In this document: in pieces, positions 51,206 through 59,633 of the stretch
How the letters are laid out: each line of letters starts with the position of its first letter
Numbering within the stretch: the stretch's first letter is position 1
Source: Fimadaptatus sp050946055
GTDB lineage: Bacteria; Bacillota; Clostridia; Christensenellales; Aristaeellaceae
Direction: 5' to 3'
NCBI GenBank assembly: GCA_050946055.1
Contig: JBMNUB010000001.1
Span: 62,001-126,000 of the forward strand
Length of the DNA stretch: 64,000 bases
Translations under genes and position numbers: made by a program
The notes under the pieces: generated by a model
What the model was told of the DNA's origin: nothing
Seen by the model: the letters and a program-made list of their open reading frames with translations, nothing else
Database searches by the model: none

Positions 51206-53014
51206 TTAGCTTATCTTTTCCAGCTCGTCCTCGAGCGAGTTCTGTATCATGTTTATGCGGCGGTAGAGGCCTTCCTGACAGACGAGCTGCTCGTGAGTGC
51301 CGCTCTGTATCACGCGCCCCTGATCCAGCACGATTATGAAGTCGGCCTGGGACAGCGTGGTTATGCGGTGCGAGATTATGAACGTGGTTATGCCCTGCTT
51401 GCGCTCCTTGAGCGATTCGCGTATGGCGGCATCGGTCTCGGTGTCCACGGCGCTGAGCGAGTCGTCGAATATCAGCACGTCGTTCTCCTTGCACAGCGTG
51501 CGCGCTATGGCGATGCGCTGCTTCTGGCCGCCCGACAGCGTGACGCCGCGCTCGCCCACAAGAGTGTCATAGCCGTTTTCAAATTCGCTTATGAACTCGT
51601 CGGCGCGGGCAGTTCTTGCGGCCTCGCGTATCTCATCGGGGGAGACGCCGGGCTTGGCTATGCCCAGATTGCTCTCGATGGTGCGCGAGTACAGGAACGG
51701 CTCCTGCAGTATCAGCCCCACGCGCGAGCGCAGATAGCGCTTGTCTATGTCGTTTATGTCCACACCGCCTATGGTTATGCGCCCGCTTGAGCAGTCGTAC
51801 AGCCGCTGCAGCAGGTGCATCAGCGACGACTTGCCGGAACCCGTCGCGCCCAGTATGGCCACGGTCGCGCCCTGAGGCACGGTGAAGCTTACGTCGCGCA
51901 GCACGGGATGCTCGCGGTCGTAGCCAAAGCTCACGTGGTCGAACACTATGTCGCGGTCGAGCGGCGGGGTGAGCATGGCGGCGGCGTTAGGCTCGCTCTT
52001 TTGGCAGAGTATCTCGTCTATGCGGTCCAGAGCCACGAAGGACTTGCCCATGTCGGAGAGTATGCGCCCCAGCTGGCGCACCGGCCAGAGCAGCTGCCCC
52101 ACATAGCTGGTGAACACCAGCAAATCGCCCACGGTTATCTCGCCGCGCGCGGCCATGACCACGCCGAATATCAGCGATATGGCGGTCTGCGACATGGTGA
52201 GCAGGTCGCTTATCGACCAGTAGTATGCCAGAAGGTTGGCCTGATGCGCGGCCAGATCGCGGTAACGGTCGTTTACCTTGTTGAACTTCTCCACCTCAAA
52301 GCGCTCGCGCCCGAATGCGCGCACCACGCGCACGCCGGTCAGGTTCTCCTGAAGCACGGCGCTCATGCGACCCTCGGCCTCGTCGGTCTCGCGGAAGCGC
52401 TTCATGGTCAGCTTAAAGAACACCATGCCGTACAAAAACAGTATCGGCACCAGCATCATCGACACCAGCGTCATCTTTACGTTCATGCGCAGCATGATTA
52501 TAAGCGCAATCACCAGCATGAACACGGCGCGGAATATCTCCACCAGCTGACCCGACAGGAAGCGACGCACGGTCTCCACGTCCGAAGTGCAGCGCTGTAT
52601 CAGATCGCCGGTCGCGGCCTTGACGTGATAGTCGTAGGGCAGCGATTGCAGATGGCGATACAGGCGGTTGCGCATGCGCTCGGCTATGGACTCGCTTGCC
52701 TGCGCCGTCCACTTGCCGCGCAGGAACATGACCACGCCGTTTAGTACGTTTATGCCTATCAGCACCAGCGCCAGTATCCACATGTTGTCTACAAGGAAGT
52801 CCCTGCCGCCGCGCGCGTCCAGCCAGCCCTGAAGCGGGCCGGGCAGCTCAAGCGGCCGCGTGCTGCCTATTACCGAGTCTATGACTGTGCTAAGCAGCAG
52901 GGGACTTATGAAGGCCACGCCCACGGCAATTATAACGGTTATTATAGAGCCGATGTATTTGAGGCGCGTGCCTTTCATGAATTCTACACATAGTTTCAGT
53001 CTTCTTGAATGCAT
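51206..53014 (-). CDS. ABC exporter half-transporter with degenerate Walker B (BmrC-like)
   Basis: A 602-residue protein. ATG 53014 has GGGGGT upstream; the open frame before it crosses the attenuator. The exporter domain spans residues ~20-310. The ATPase domain has Walker A LGATGSGKSS (about residue 393), a canonical LSGGQKQ, and Walker B VLIFDDSLSAVD, in which Asp replaces the catalytic Glu. This is the complementary degeneration of the partner at 49313, so the two should form one asymmetric exporter, as do BmrC/BmrD of Bacillus subtilis. Its transcript starts at a promoter near 53324 and first passes a leader ORF and a terminator. Confidence 0.92.
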   Translation of the reverse strand: MHSRRLKLCVEFMKGTRLKYIGSIITVIIAVGVAFISPLLLSTVIDSVIGSTRPLELPGPLQGWLDARGGRDFLVDNMWILALVLIGINVLNGVVMFLRGKWTAQASESIAERMRNRLYRHLQSLPYDYHVKAATGDLIQRCTSDVETVRRFLSGQLVEIFRAVFMLVIALIIMLRMNVKMTLVSMMLVPILFLYGMVFFKLTMKRFRETDEAEGRMSAVLQENLTGVRVVRAFGRERFEVEKFNKVNDRYRDLAAHQANLLAYYWSISDLLTMSQTAISLIFGVVMAARGEITVGDLLVFTSYVGQLLWPVRQLGRILSDMGKSFVALDRIDEILCQKSEPNAAAMLTPPLDRDIVFDHVSFGYDREHPVLRDVSFTVPQGATVAILGATGSGKSSLMHLLQRLYDCSSGRITIGGVDINDIDKRYLRSRVGLILQEPFLYSRTIESNLGIAKPGVSPDEIREAARTARADEFISEFENGYDTLVGERGVTLSGGQKQRIAIARTLCKENDVLIFDDSLSAVDTETDAAIRESLKERKQGITTFIISHRITTLSQADFIIVLDQGRVIQSGTHEQLVCQEGLYRRINMIQNSLEDELEKIS

Positions 53015-53048
53015 ATTACCCCCATTGCCCGACTGATAGCGGGCGGTC

Positions 53049-53115
53049 GTGCTCAGCGGCCCGATGCGCGCTTTCAGGCACACAAAAAGGCCGCCGAGCG
53101 ATGTGCTCAGCGGCC
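53049..53115 (-). promoter_or_regulatory. Attenuator: terminator between leader ORF and ABC genes
   Basis: On the minus strand GGCCGCTGAGC (53115-53105) pairs with GCTCGGCGGCC (53099-53089), followed by TTTTTGTG: a complete intrinsic terminator before the ABC start. Two competing pairings exist. GCCGCCG inside the leader ORF (near 53148-53154) can pair with the CGGCGGC of the 3' arm. A second copy of GGCCGCTGAGCAC (53061-53049) downstream can pair with the same arm. Confidence 0.7.
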
Positions 53116-53132
53116 GAATACATCTTGCCTGT

Positions 53133-53279
53133 CTATGGGCGCGATCCGGCGGCGGAGACACATACTGAGATACGGGCAGACTTATCCTGATTGAGCGCAG
53201 CATGATCTACGCCAGACACCTTGCCTGCCGCATTGATGAGCATATTCAACCTGAGGTAAGCCTTTGTTGCGTTAAACAT
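53133..53279 (-). CDS. 48-residue leader peptide upstream of the ABC exporter
   Basis: ATG 53279 is preceded by GGAAGGAGG at about nine bases, the best ribosome binding site in this region. The product begins MFNATKAYLRLNMLIN and ends VSAAGSRP; the stop (53135-53133) is 17 bases from the terminator stem. It has no signal peptide and no known domain. Size and position equal those of bmrB (54 codons) before bmrCD in Bacillus subtilis, where ribosome stalling by antibiotics prevents termination. The sequence itself is not recognisably similar, as is usual for leader peptides. Confidence 0.6.
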   Translation of the reverse strand: MFNATKAYLRLNMLINAAGKVSGVDHAALNQDKSARISVCVSAAGSRP

Positions 53280-53323
53280 ATCCGTATGCCTCCTTCCTTC
53301 GTTATTTTATCGACGCAAGACAT

Positions 53324-53352
53324 AGTATAGCGCAATATCGGCGGAAAATCAA
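53324..53352 (-). promoter_or_regulatory. Sigma-A promoter of the leader/ABC operon
   Basis: TTGATT (53352-53347), a 17-base spacer and TATACT (53329-53324) on the minus strand, 44 bases before the leader ATG. Confidence 0.75.
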
Positions 53353-53603
53353 TGGCTGTGTGCAAATTACATTTAGCAAATGACAAGTTCGTGAAAAATG
53401 AATAGTTTGCCAGCCGATACGATTGGATAGCGTGCATCAAAAAGCTGCCCCGGATTATCCGCAGATACGCAGTAAAGGCGTGCGGCGCAGGTGTTTCATA
53501 AAAGTGAATCCAAGCGCGATATATTTGGCGCGCGGATAGTGCCGCGGGTCTTTGCACGCAGGCGTTTCATTTTCGTGCACTTGCCGGGCGTACTGGCGCT
53601 GCG

Positions 53604-53806
53604 GCTCCGTTCTATAAGTTGCGCGTCGGGGCTGGTGCGGCGTGAAGGGCATGAAGCCCGTGGCCTTGCGTTGTATGCGCGCCGCCCGGCAGGGCGCTGC
53701 TGCTCCGCTCTGTAAGTTGCGCGTCGGGGCTGGTGCGACGTGAAGGGCATGAAGCCCGTGGCTTTGCGTTGTATGCGCGCCTCCCGGCAGGGCGCATGGC
53801 GCTGCG
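53604..53806. repeat. 98-bp tandem duplication in the gap before the XRE gene
   Basis: The segment beginning AAGTTGCGCGTCGGGGCTGG at 53616 recurs at 53714 (offset 98 bp) with few changes, including GTGAAGGGCATGAAGCCCGT and CCCGGCAGGGCGC, both short palindromes. No start signal supports the ORFs through it. It occupies most of the gap between the ABC promoter and the XRE promoter. Confidence 0.85.
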
Positions 53807-53852
53807 GCCTGCACGGCACAGACTGGCCTGAATTGGAGCGCGCAATGCCCGC

Positions 53853-53881
53853 TTGCCATATCGCCCGGCTTGTATTATAAT
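53853..53881 (+). promoter_or_regulatory. Sigma-A promoter of the XRE/S24-like operon
   Basis: TTGCCA (53853-53858), a 17-base spacer and TATAAT (53876-53881), 31 bases before the ATG. Confidence 0.85.
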
Positions 53882-53912
53882 AAGGCTGACTAACGATGGG
53901 AGGACAAACAAT

Positions 53913-54635
53913 ATGAGCCGGCTGGGCGACAACATCAAAAAGGCAAGACTGGAAAAGAAGATGACGGCAAAGCAGCTGGGCAAAAAGTGCGGGCTGTCCG
54001 AGAGCGTTATACTGGACGTGGAGGCGGGTACGCGCATACTCTCCGACGTGCAGGCTCGCACCATATCCAAGGTGCTGGGGCTTAGCGACATGCAGTCAAC
54101 GAGCGCGTTCGGCATGGAGCTGGACGCGGCTTCGGCGGCCATGGCCGCGCCCGCGCGCCCGCCCAAGCCCTATAAATATGAGCCGGTAAAGCCGATAGTT
54201 CCCGGCAAGCCGCAGAAGGAGGAGGCTGCACCCTCGGATGCGTGGCTGGATGCGCTGGGCGGAGTTATGAAGCGCGTGCCGATAATGGACGAGAGCGGCA
54301 TAGTGATAGAGCATCGCATGCTGCCGGTGATAGGCGGCAAGATAGAGGGCGGTCAGCCCGACAAGGTGTTCTACTACCGCTGCCCCGACGACAGCATGCG
54401 CGGCTTCCGCCTTCAGGCGGGCGATCTGCTGCTGACCATACCGCAGGCCACGCCGGTTGACGATTCGATAATGATAATCGAGCAGAACAATGTGCGCGTG
54501 GCGCGCAAGATAAAGCGGCTGGAGGGCAATCGCGTGATGCTGCAGAGCTTTGACCGCGAGTTCAAGTCGCAGACCGTGGGCAATCACGACGTGACTTTCA
54601 TAGGAAAATGCGTGAGAATGGAGGTAAAACTGTGA
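53913..54635 (+). CDS. XRE-family regulator with an S24/LexA-like C-terminal domain
   Basis: A 240-residue protein; ATG 53913 follows GGGAGGA. Residues 3-58 are a helix-turn-helix (KARLEKKMTAKQLGKKCGLSESVILDVEAG). A Pro/Lys linker follows. Residues ~125-240 resemble the S24 peptidase fold: CPDDSMRGFRLQAGDLLLTI places a Ser-Met pair like LexA/CI, and VRVARKIKRLEGNRVML places a Lys at the general-base region. Whether it self-cleaves is unknown, and no obvious Ala-Gly site can be assigned. Its stop overlaps the next start as GTGA, linking it to a secreted protein. Confidence 0.8.
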   Translation: MSRLGDNIKKARLEKKMTAKQLGKKCGLSESVILDVEAGTRILSDVQARTISKVLGLSDMQSTSAFGMELDAASAAMAAPARPPKPYKYEPVKPIVPGKPQKEEAAPSDAWLDALGGVMKRVPIMDESGIVIEHRMLPVIGGKIEGGQPDKVFYYRCPDDSMRGFRLQAGDLLLTIPQATPVDDSIMIIEQNNVRVARKIKRLEGNRVMLQSFDREFKSQTVGNHDVTFIGKCVRMEVKL

Positions 54636-55798
54636 CAAAAAGGCGTATCATGGCGCTGGCGCTGGCCGCGTGCATGCTGGCGCTTAATGCCCCCGCGCTG
54701 GCCACCGGGCTGATAGGCTCGGTGTCGGGCGTAAAGGAGGGCGAGGATATACAGGCATACAATCAGGGCGATTTGGTGGCGCAGGAGCCCGAGTACACGC
54801 CCGAGGCGACTCAGCCTGGGCAGGACGCAGCGCTGCCCATGCCCGCGCCCGCCGGCACTATGAGCGAGGCGGAACAGGCGCTCTATCAGCGCCTTGCCGG
54901 TGAATCTCCCATACAGGAGGGCTGGCAGATAGAGTTCGCGGGCGACTCTGTGCTGGTCATGCTGGCCGCGCCCGACCTGATTGTCTGGCGAATAGCGCCC
55001 GAGAGCGGCATAATGGAGCTGCTCTGGAGCCGCGACCTGCACGAGTTCCTGCCCGACAGCGAGGGCAATCCCTCCGTTGCGGTGTCGCCCGACGGCACGC
55101 GCGCGCTGCTTGCGCCGTCCGATGGCTCGGTGTACCTGATAGACGCGGCCTCTCAGCAGCAGATAGCTCCCGCAGGCACTGCGCCCGGACGCTTTATATG
55201 GGCGTGCGACTCCCAGTCCTATGCTTATCAGACCGAGGACGGCATACATGTGTTCACGCCGTCGTTTGGCGAGCTTAAGATAGCGGGAGAGGTGATAATG
55301 CCCATATCTGATGAGATGGACTGGCTCAATCCCGGAGCGACGCCCGAGGCGCTTGCCGAACTGCTGGGAAGCGATAAGTGGACATATGCAGGCACAGGCA
55401 TGAACTGCGTGCTGTTTGACAGCGGGGATGGCGCCGCGAGCTGTGCCTACCTCATGGAAACTGGCGCGGTGGTGAACTATCCCGAGACTATATACAGTTC
55501 CATGACCATAGGCAAAAGTGGCGCCTGCCCGATATACGACGAGAGCGCCAAGCGCTACCGGCTGTATACCAGCGACGGTTCATTTGCGGATATACCCATG
55601 CTGGAGGTCATAAACGAGAGCAAGATGGCCAACCCATACGGCTGGCTGGGCGACAGCGTGTGCGTGCTGGAACAGGATGCGTCCTCGCGCAGCAGCTTCC
55701 GCCTGCATGCCGCCAATACTGCTACCGGCATAACCTACACTCTGCTCACTCCCTGGGAGTATGCTGACATAATCAGCAGCCAGAGGAAGCCTGAATAG
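54632..55798 (+). CDS. Secreted protein with beta-propeller-like repeats, unknown function
   Basis: A 388-residue protein; GTG 54632 (GGAGG eight bases upstream) overlaps the regulator stop. A signal peptide (KRRIMALALAACMLALNAPALA) is followed by a Pro/Glu-rich linker to about residue 75. The rest has blade-like strands such as SVAVSPDGTRALLAPSDG and VYLID, FIWACDSQSYAYQTEDGIHVF, and ACPIYDESAKRYRLYTSDG, in the manner of WD40 or lactonase propellers. I cannot assign a family. Translational coupling to a LexA-like regulator is unusual and suggests that the pair works in one response. Confidence 0.75.
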   Translation: MTKRRIMALALAACMLALNAPALATGLIGSVSGVKEGEDIQAYNQGDLVAQEPEYTPEATQPGQDAALPMPAPAGTMSEAEQALYQRLAGESPIQEGWQIEFAGDSVLVMLAAPDLIVWRIAPESGIMELLWSRDLHEFLPDSEGNPSVAVSPDGTRALLAPSDGSVYLIDAASQQQIAPAGTAPGRFIWACDSQSYAYQTEDGIHVFTPSFGELKIAGEVIMPISDEMDWLNPGATPEALAELLGSDKWTYAGTGMNCVLFDSGDGAASCAYLMETGAVVNYPETIYSSMTIGKSGACPIYDESAKRYRLYTSDGSFADIPMLEVINESKMANPYGWLGDSVCVLEQDASSRSSFRLHAANTATGITYTLLTPWEYADIISSQRKPE

Positions 55799-55807
55799 GC
55801 ATAGCGT

Positions 55808-55853
55808 AAAGGCGCGCCTGCGTTCGTAAATGCGGATGCAGGCACGCCTTTAT
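55808..55853 (+). terminator. Terminator after the propeller-like gene
   Basis: AAAGGCG...GCCTGC (55808-55820) pairs with GCAGGC..CGCCTTT (55838-55851), followed by TATT. Confidence 0.75.
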
Positions 55854-55990
55854 TCGGCACGAATGCCGTGCAGGCTGTGCAAGATGCGTGACTAATGCAT
55901 GAGCGCGGGCATTCGCGCTTGCGTACCGCTCAGCTGCGCTCTTATCTAAAGCGGATGCGCTTTTACATATACAAGCTGATAAAGTGCATA

Positions 55991-56038
55991 AAAGCGCTCC
56001 GCCCTCCCATGCCTGTGCGTGAAAGAGCGGAGCGCTTT
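55991..56038 (-). terminator. Terminator after xpt
   Basis: AAAGCGCTCCGC (55991-56002) and GCGGAGCGCTTT (56027-56038) form a perfect 12-bp stem 20 bases beyond the xpt stop; usable in both directions. Confidence 0.85.
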
Positions 56039-56058
56039 GCTCAGCGCATACTTGGCGC

Positions 56059-56631
56059 TTATTCTGCGAAATCTATCTCGCCCATGGCCATGCGGCTCAC
56101 GCGCGCCAGCGAGTGCAGGTTGTAGCCCAGCTTTATGAGGCGGTCGTGGCCGGGCTGGAAGGCCTTCTCTATTACCGCGCCTATGCCGGCCACGGTCGCG
56201 CCGGCCTGCTCGACTATGGAGCATGCGCCCAGCGCAGCCTCGCCAAAGGCCAGGAAGTCATCTATAACCAGCACGCGGTCGCCGGGGGCGATGTATTTGC
56301 GCGACGCGGTGAGCTGATATCGGCGGGACTTGGTGAAAGACTGTACTTCGCACTGTATCAGGTCATCGCTGAGTATGCGCGAGGTCTGCTTCTTCATTAT
56401 CAGCAGCGGCACGCCCAGCTTTTCGGCGGTGGCTAGCGCGGGCGCTATGCCGGACGACTCTATCGTGGCCACGCGGGTCACGCCGCTGTCTGCAAATATG
56501 CGCGCGAATTCCTCGCCTATGGCATGCATGAGGGCAGGATCCACCTGATGATTGAGAAAGCTGTCCACCTTGAGCACTTCGCTGTTAAGCACACGACCCT
56601 CGGCGCGTATGCGTTCCTTGAGCAATTCCAT
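56059..56631 (-). CDS. xpt: Xanthine phosphoribosyltransferase
   Basis: A 190-residue purine salvage enzyme making XMP from xanthine and PRPP. Start 56631 has GGGGAGGA upstream. It begins MELLKERIRAEGRVLNSEVLKVDSFLNHQVDP, typical of Xpt. VATIESSGIAPALATAEKLGVPLLIMKKQ and the PRPP loop VLVIDDFLAFGEAALG are conserved. Length equals the family (~190). In Bacillus xpt is controlled by a purine riboswitch; here only ~45 bases separate a TATAAT (56687-56682) from the start, leaving no room for one. Confidence 0.96.
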   Translation of the reverse strand: MELLKERIRAEGRVLNSEVLKVDSFLNHQVDPALMHAIGEEFARIFADSGVTRVATIESSGIAPALATAEKLGVPLLIMKKQTSRILSDDLIQCEVQSFTKSRRYQLTASRKYIAPGDRVLVIDDFLAFGEAALGACSIVEQAGATVAGIGAVIEKAFQPGHDRLIKLGYNLHSLARVSRMAMGEIDFAE

Positions 56632-56923
56632 GAAATTCCTCCCCGGCGCTGTGCGCCGCGTATGATTGATGATTTATGTCGATTATACACGCTGAGTGTT
56701 AAAAGTGATGGCGCGTTTTCGGCATTTGCGGCGCAATATGCGCGCATACAGCAGCTGCATGTGCATGCACAGGCGATGCGTGGACAGTACAGATGTACGC
56801 GGCAATCCGGACAATATGACCGCGCCGCAATGCGCATGAGCGGCGGCACGGGCGGCGCAGCCGAAACGGGTGCATATTCAGGCAAGCGATGCCAGAAGCA
56901 GGCACACCCAAAGGCAGAGACAT

Positions 56924-57022
56924 GCACACCCACGGGCAAACTGGTTCCGGTAGCATGCGCATTCACGGGCAAGCTGCCGCCGGTGGCATGCGCACCCACG
57001 GGCAAACTGCCTCATGGAGCAG
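56924..57022. repeat. Three 33-bp repeats in the xpt/isomerase gap
   Basis: Three consecutive 33-bp units (56924-56956, 56957-56989, 56990-57022), each with the core CACGGGCAA and CTG, ending in GGTAGCAT, GGTGGCAT and CATGGAGCA; a diverged part-copy precedes them. The frame stays open but no ribosome binding site starts it. The rest of the 535-bp gap (56632-57166) holds the xpt -10 and a terminator. Confidence 0.85.
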
Positions 57023-57111
57023 CCCCCACAAGCAAGCGCGGCTGTGATGGCGGTGCATGCGCTAAGCGGCAGGGCGATTCGCATAAACCAGTATCGCGCA
57101 TCCATAAGCAA

Positions 57112-57144
57112 AACGCGGCCGGCGCATCATGCGCCAGCCGTGTT
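57112..57144 (-). terminator. Terminator after the fucose-isomerase-like gene
   Basis: On the minus strand GGCTGGCGCA pairs with TGCGCCGGCC, followed by GCGTTTTGC, about 23 bases past the stop. Confidence 0.8.
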
Positions 57145-57166
57145 GCCGCTTTAATGCTGTTTTGAC

Positions 57167-58648
57167 TTACGCGAAGGGGTTCTCGTCCTTGTAGAGCATG
57201 CCCTTGGGCTGGTTGAAGGCCACATCCTCTATGCCCAGCAGCTTCATGGCGCTGAACAGAGCCTTGCCCACGCTGCCGAACGCCACCGCGCCGTGGTGCG
57301 GGTAGTTCTTGGCGATGAGCACATGGCGGTAGAAGCGATCCATCTCGGGTATGCCGAATATGCCTATGCCGCCGAAGGACTTGGTGTCCACGGGCAGTAT
57401 CTCGCCCTGCGCCACATAGGAGTGCAGCGTGGTGTCAGCCGCGCTCTGCAGGCGGAAGAAGGTGATCTTGCCGGGCTTGATGCGGCCATCCAGCGTGCCG
57501 CGGGTGATGTCGGGCTCGCTGTCGGGCTCGAGGGAGCGCTTCATTATCAGCTGGTACTTCATGGTGGGGTTCACCAGATGGCAGGCGGGGGTGTTGCCGC
57601 AGTGGAAGCCCATGAAGGTCTCGCTCTGACGGTACTCGAAGGTGCCGCGTATGCCCTCGTCGTAGATGTCGCGCGGCACGGAGTTGTTGATGTCCAGCAG
57701 CGTGGGCGCTACCTCGGTGGCGCAGGCGCATATGAACTCGCTCAGCGCGCCGTAGATATCGACCTCGCAGGATACGGGCATCAGGCGGGAAGCCAGACGG
57801 CTGTTCACATAGCAGGGGACGAACTTGAACTCGGTCTGGAACGCCGGCCAGCACTTGTTGGCGAAGGCGACGTACTTGCTCATGCCCTTGTGCGCCTCGG
57901 CGAAGTCCATAAGGGTCAGCTCATACTGCGCAAGGCGGGGCAGTATGCCGGGCATCTTGTTGCCCTCGCCCAGCTCGCGCTCCATGTCGGCGATGACCTC
58001 GGGGATTCGGGGATCGTTGGCGTGCTGGTTGTAGGCGACCAGCAGATCCAGCTCGGAATGCTCCTCAACGGCTACGCCCAGATCGTAGAGCGCCTTTATG
58101 GGAGCGTTGCAGGCCACGAAGTCGTTGGGACGCGGGCCAAAGGCGATTATCTTGAGGCCGCGCACGCCCAGTATCACGCGCGCCACGGGTATGAACTCGG
58201 CTATCATAGCCGATACCTCGGCGGCGGTGCCTACCGGATACTCGGGGATGTATACGCGCAGGCCGCGCATCTTGAGGTTGTAGGAAGCGTTCAGCATGCC
58301 GCAGTAAGCGTCGCCGCGGCCGTCAAACAGGTCGTTGCCGGTCTCCTCGGCGGCGGCCACGAACATGACCGGGCCGTCGAAGTTCTGCGCAACCAGAGTC
58401 TCGGGGGTCTCAGGGCCAAAGTTGCCCAGATACATGACCAGCGCGTTTACGCCGTTGGCCTTGAGCTCCTCAAGAGCGCGGGCAGCATCCTGCTCGTTCT
58501 CTACGGTGGTCTCTATCTCGACTATCTCGCCGCCGGCGTTGCGGAACGCCTCGACTACCGCCTTGCGGCGGCGCTGGCTCAGCTCTATCGGGAAGCAGTC
58601 GCGGCTTACGGCCACTATGCCCAGCTTTACCTCGGGTATATTGCTCAT
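57167..58648 (-). CDS. L-fucose/L-arabinose isomerase-family protein
   Basis: A 493-residue protein; start 58648 follows GGAGGAA. It begins VKLGIVAVSRDCFPIELSQRRRKAVVEAF. The middle includes VMFVAAAEETGNDLF, IIAFGPRPNDFVACNAPIKALYDLGVAVEEHSELDL, and CYVNSRLASRLMPVSCEVDIYGALSEFI, with a Glu-Asp pair at the expected Mn site. The C-terminal FGGIGIFGIPEMDRFYRHVLIAKNYPHHGAVAFGSVG ends the fold. The family interconverts aldoses and ketoses (fucose, arabinose, or unknown sugars); catabolic partners are absent, so the substrate stays open. Monocistronic. Confidence 0.88.
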   Translation of the reverse strand: MSNIPEVKLGIVAVSRDCFPIELSQRRRKAVVEAFRNAGGEIVEIETTVENEQDAARALEELKANGVNALVMYLGNFGPETPETLVAQNFDGPVMFVAAAEETGNDLFDGRGDAYCGMLNASYNLKMRGLRVYIPEYPVGTAAEVSAMIAEFIPVARVILGVRGLKIIAFGPRPNDFVACNAPIKALYDLGVAVEEHSELDLLVAYNQHANDPRIPEVIADMERELGEGNKMPGILPRLAQYELTLMDFAEAHKGMSKYVAFANKCWPAFQTEFKFVPCYVNSRLASRLMPVSCEVDIYGALSEFICACATEVAPTLLDINNSVPRDIYDEGIRGTFEYRQSETFMGFHCGNTPACHLVNPTMKYQLIMKRSLEPDSEPDITRGTLDGRIKPGKITFFRLQSAADTTLHSYVAQGEILPVDTKSFGGIGIFGIPEMDRFYRHVLIAKNYPHHGAVAFGSVGKALFSAMKLLGIEDVAFNQPKGMLYKDENPFA

Positions 58649-58870
58649 ATCCTTATTCCTCCGTTTCGTCGCGGCATTAGCCGCGCGTGACGCCCTTTTG
58701 AGGCTTTATCATATTATACCATGTATTGCGCAAGGTGCAACCGATTTTTTGTTCTTTGCGGGGATATTCAAGAAAAAAATTGTGCGCTAAACCTATCGAC
58801 ACAATAGTCAGCACGGCGACAATATTAACATAATGGCCGCAGACCCCGCAAGCGGCAGCGGCGGAGAGGT

Positions 58871-59190
58871 GCGCGCAACCTGCGAGTGGGATTGAGTGAA
58901 GTGCCGCCCGCATGGAAGTGCGCTCCCGGCGCAGTGCAGCCAGCCAAGCGCGCGGTGGGATGTGGCAGGGGCGGAGTAGAGCAAGGCGCGCGCAACCTGC
59001 GAGTGCGATTGAGTGAAGTGCCGCCCGCATGGAAGTGCGCTCCCGCGCAGTGCAGCCAGCCAAGCGCGCAGTGGGATGTGGCAGGGGCGGAGTAGAGCAA
59101 GGCGCGCGCAACCTGCGAGTGCGATTGAGTGAAGTGCCGCCCGCATGGAAGTGCGCTCCCGCGCAGTGCAGCCAGCCAAGCGCGCGGGGA
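58871..59190. repeat. 116-117-bp tandem repeat, nearly three copies
   Basis: Units begin at 58871, 58988 and 59104 with GCGCGCAACCTGCGAGTG and share GATTGAGTGAAGTGCCGCCC, GCATGGAAGTGCGCTCCCG and CAGTGCAGCCAGCCAAGCGC; the third ends near 59190. Identity is very high. The array fills the centre of a 985-bp gap (58649-59633). At 59507-59526 GTCAAAAGGACTTTTTTGAC is a hairpin like the first hairpin of the dispersed element, without its remaining blocks. No gene is visible in the gap. Confidence 0.9.
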
Positions 59191-59575
59191 CTGACTGGCG
59201 CCATGCGCCGCTGCATCAAAGCGAGCGCAACTGCCACAACCATAGTCCGACAAGAGCATACTTTAGCGCCTGATGACAGCGAAATGCCGGGCCAAACAGG
59301 CACGCCGGTCTGCTGCGCCGCAAATCCCGGGGTGCGGAGAGCGCACATGTTCATTTTGGCGATGAGCCGGGCGCGGCGCTTGAAATCGGCGCGCGGCTGC
59401 TCGGCGCAAATTGTGCGGTTCATCTGGAAGCTCACCGCGCCCGTATATGCGCGGCAGATGCCTGCGGGCCGGCGGGGCGGGGGAGCTTGCGCCTGCGCAT
59501 CAGCCCGTCAAAAGGACTTTTTTGACAAGCTGATTACAAATTGCGGGTTTGTTTGTGTCATATGGGGGACATCGA

Positions 59576-59604
59576 TTGACACGCGCGATGCCGTATGGGA
59601 AAAT
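59576..59604 (+). promoter_or_regulatory. Candidate sigma-A promoter
   Basis: TTGACA (59576-59581), a 17-base spacer and GAAAAT (59599-59604), about 30 bases before the ATG at 59634. Confidence 0.6.
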
Positions 59605-59633
59605 ATCACAAGAGGAAGGGATGGGTCGCATAT

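Noticed and set aside
56632..56700. Purine riboswitch before xpt
   Set aside because: Only about 45 bases separate the candidate -10 and the start codon; no aptamer-length leader.
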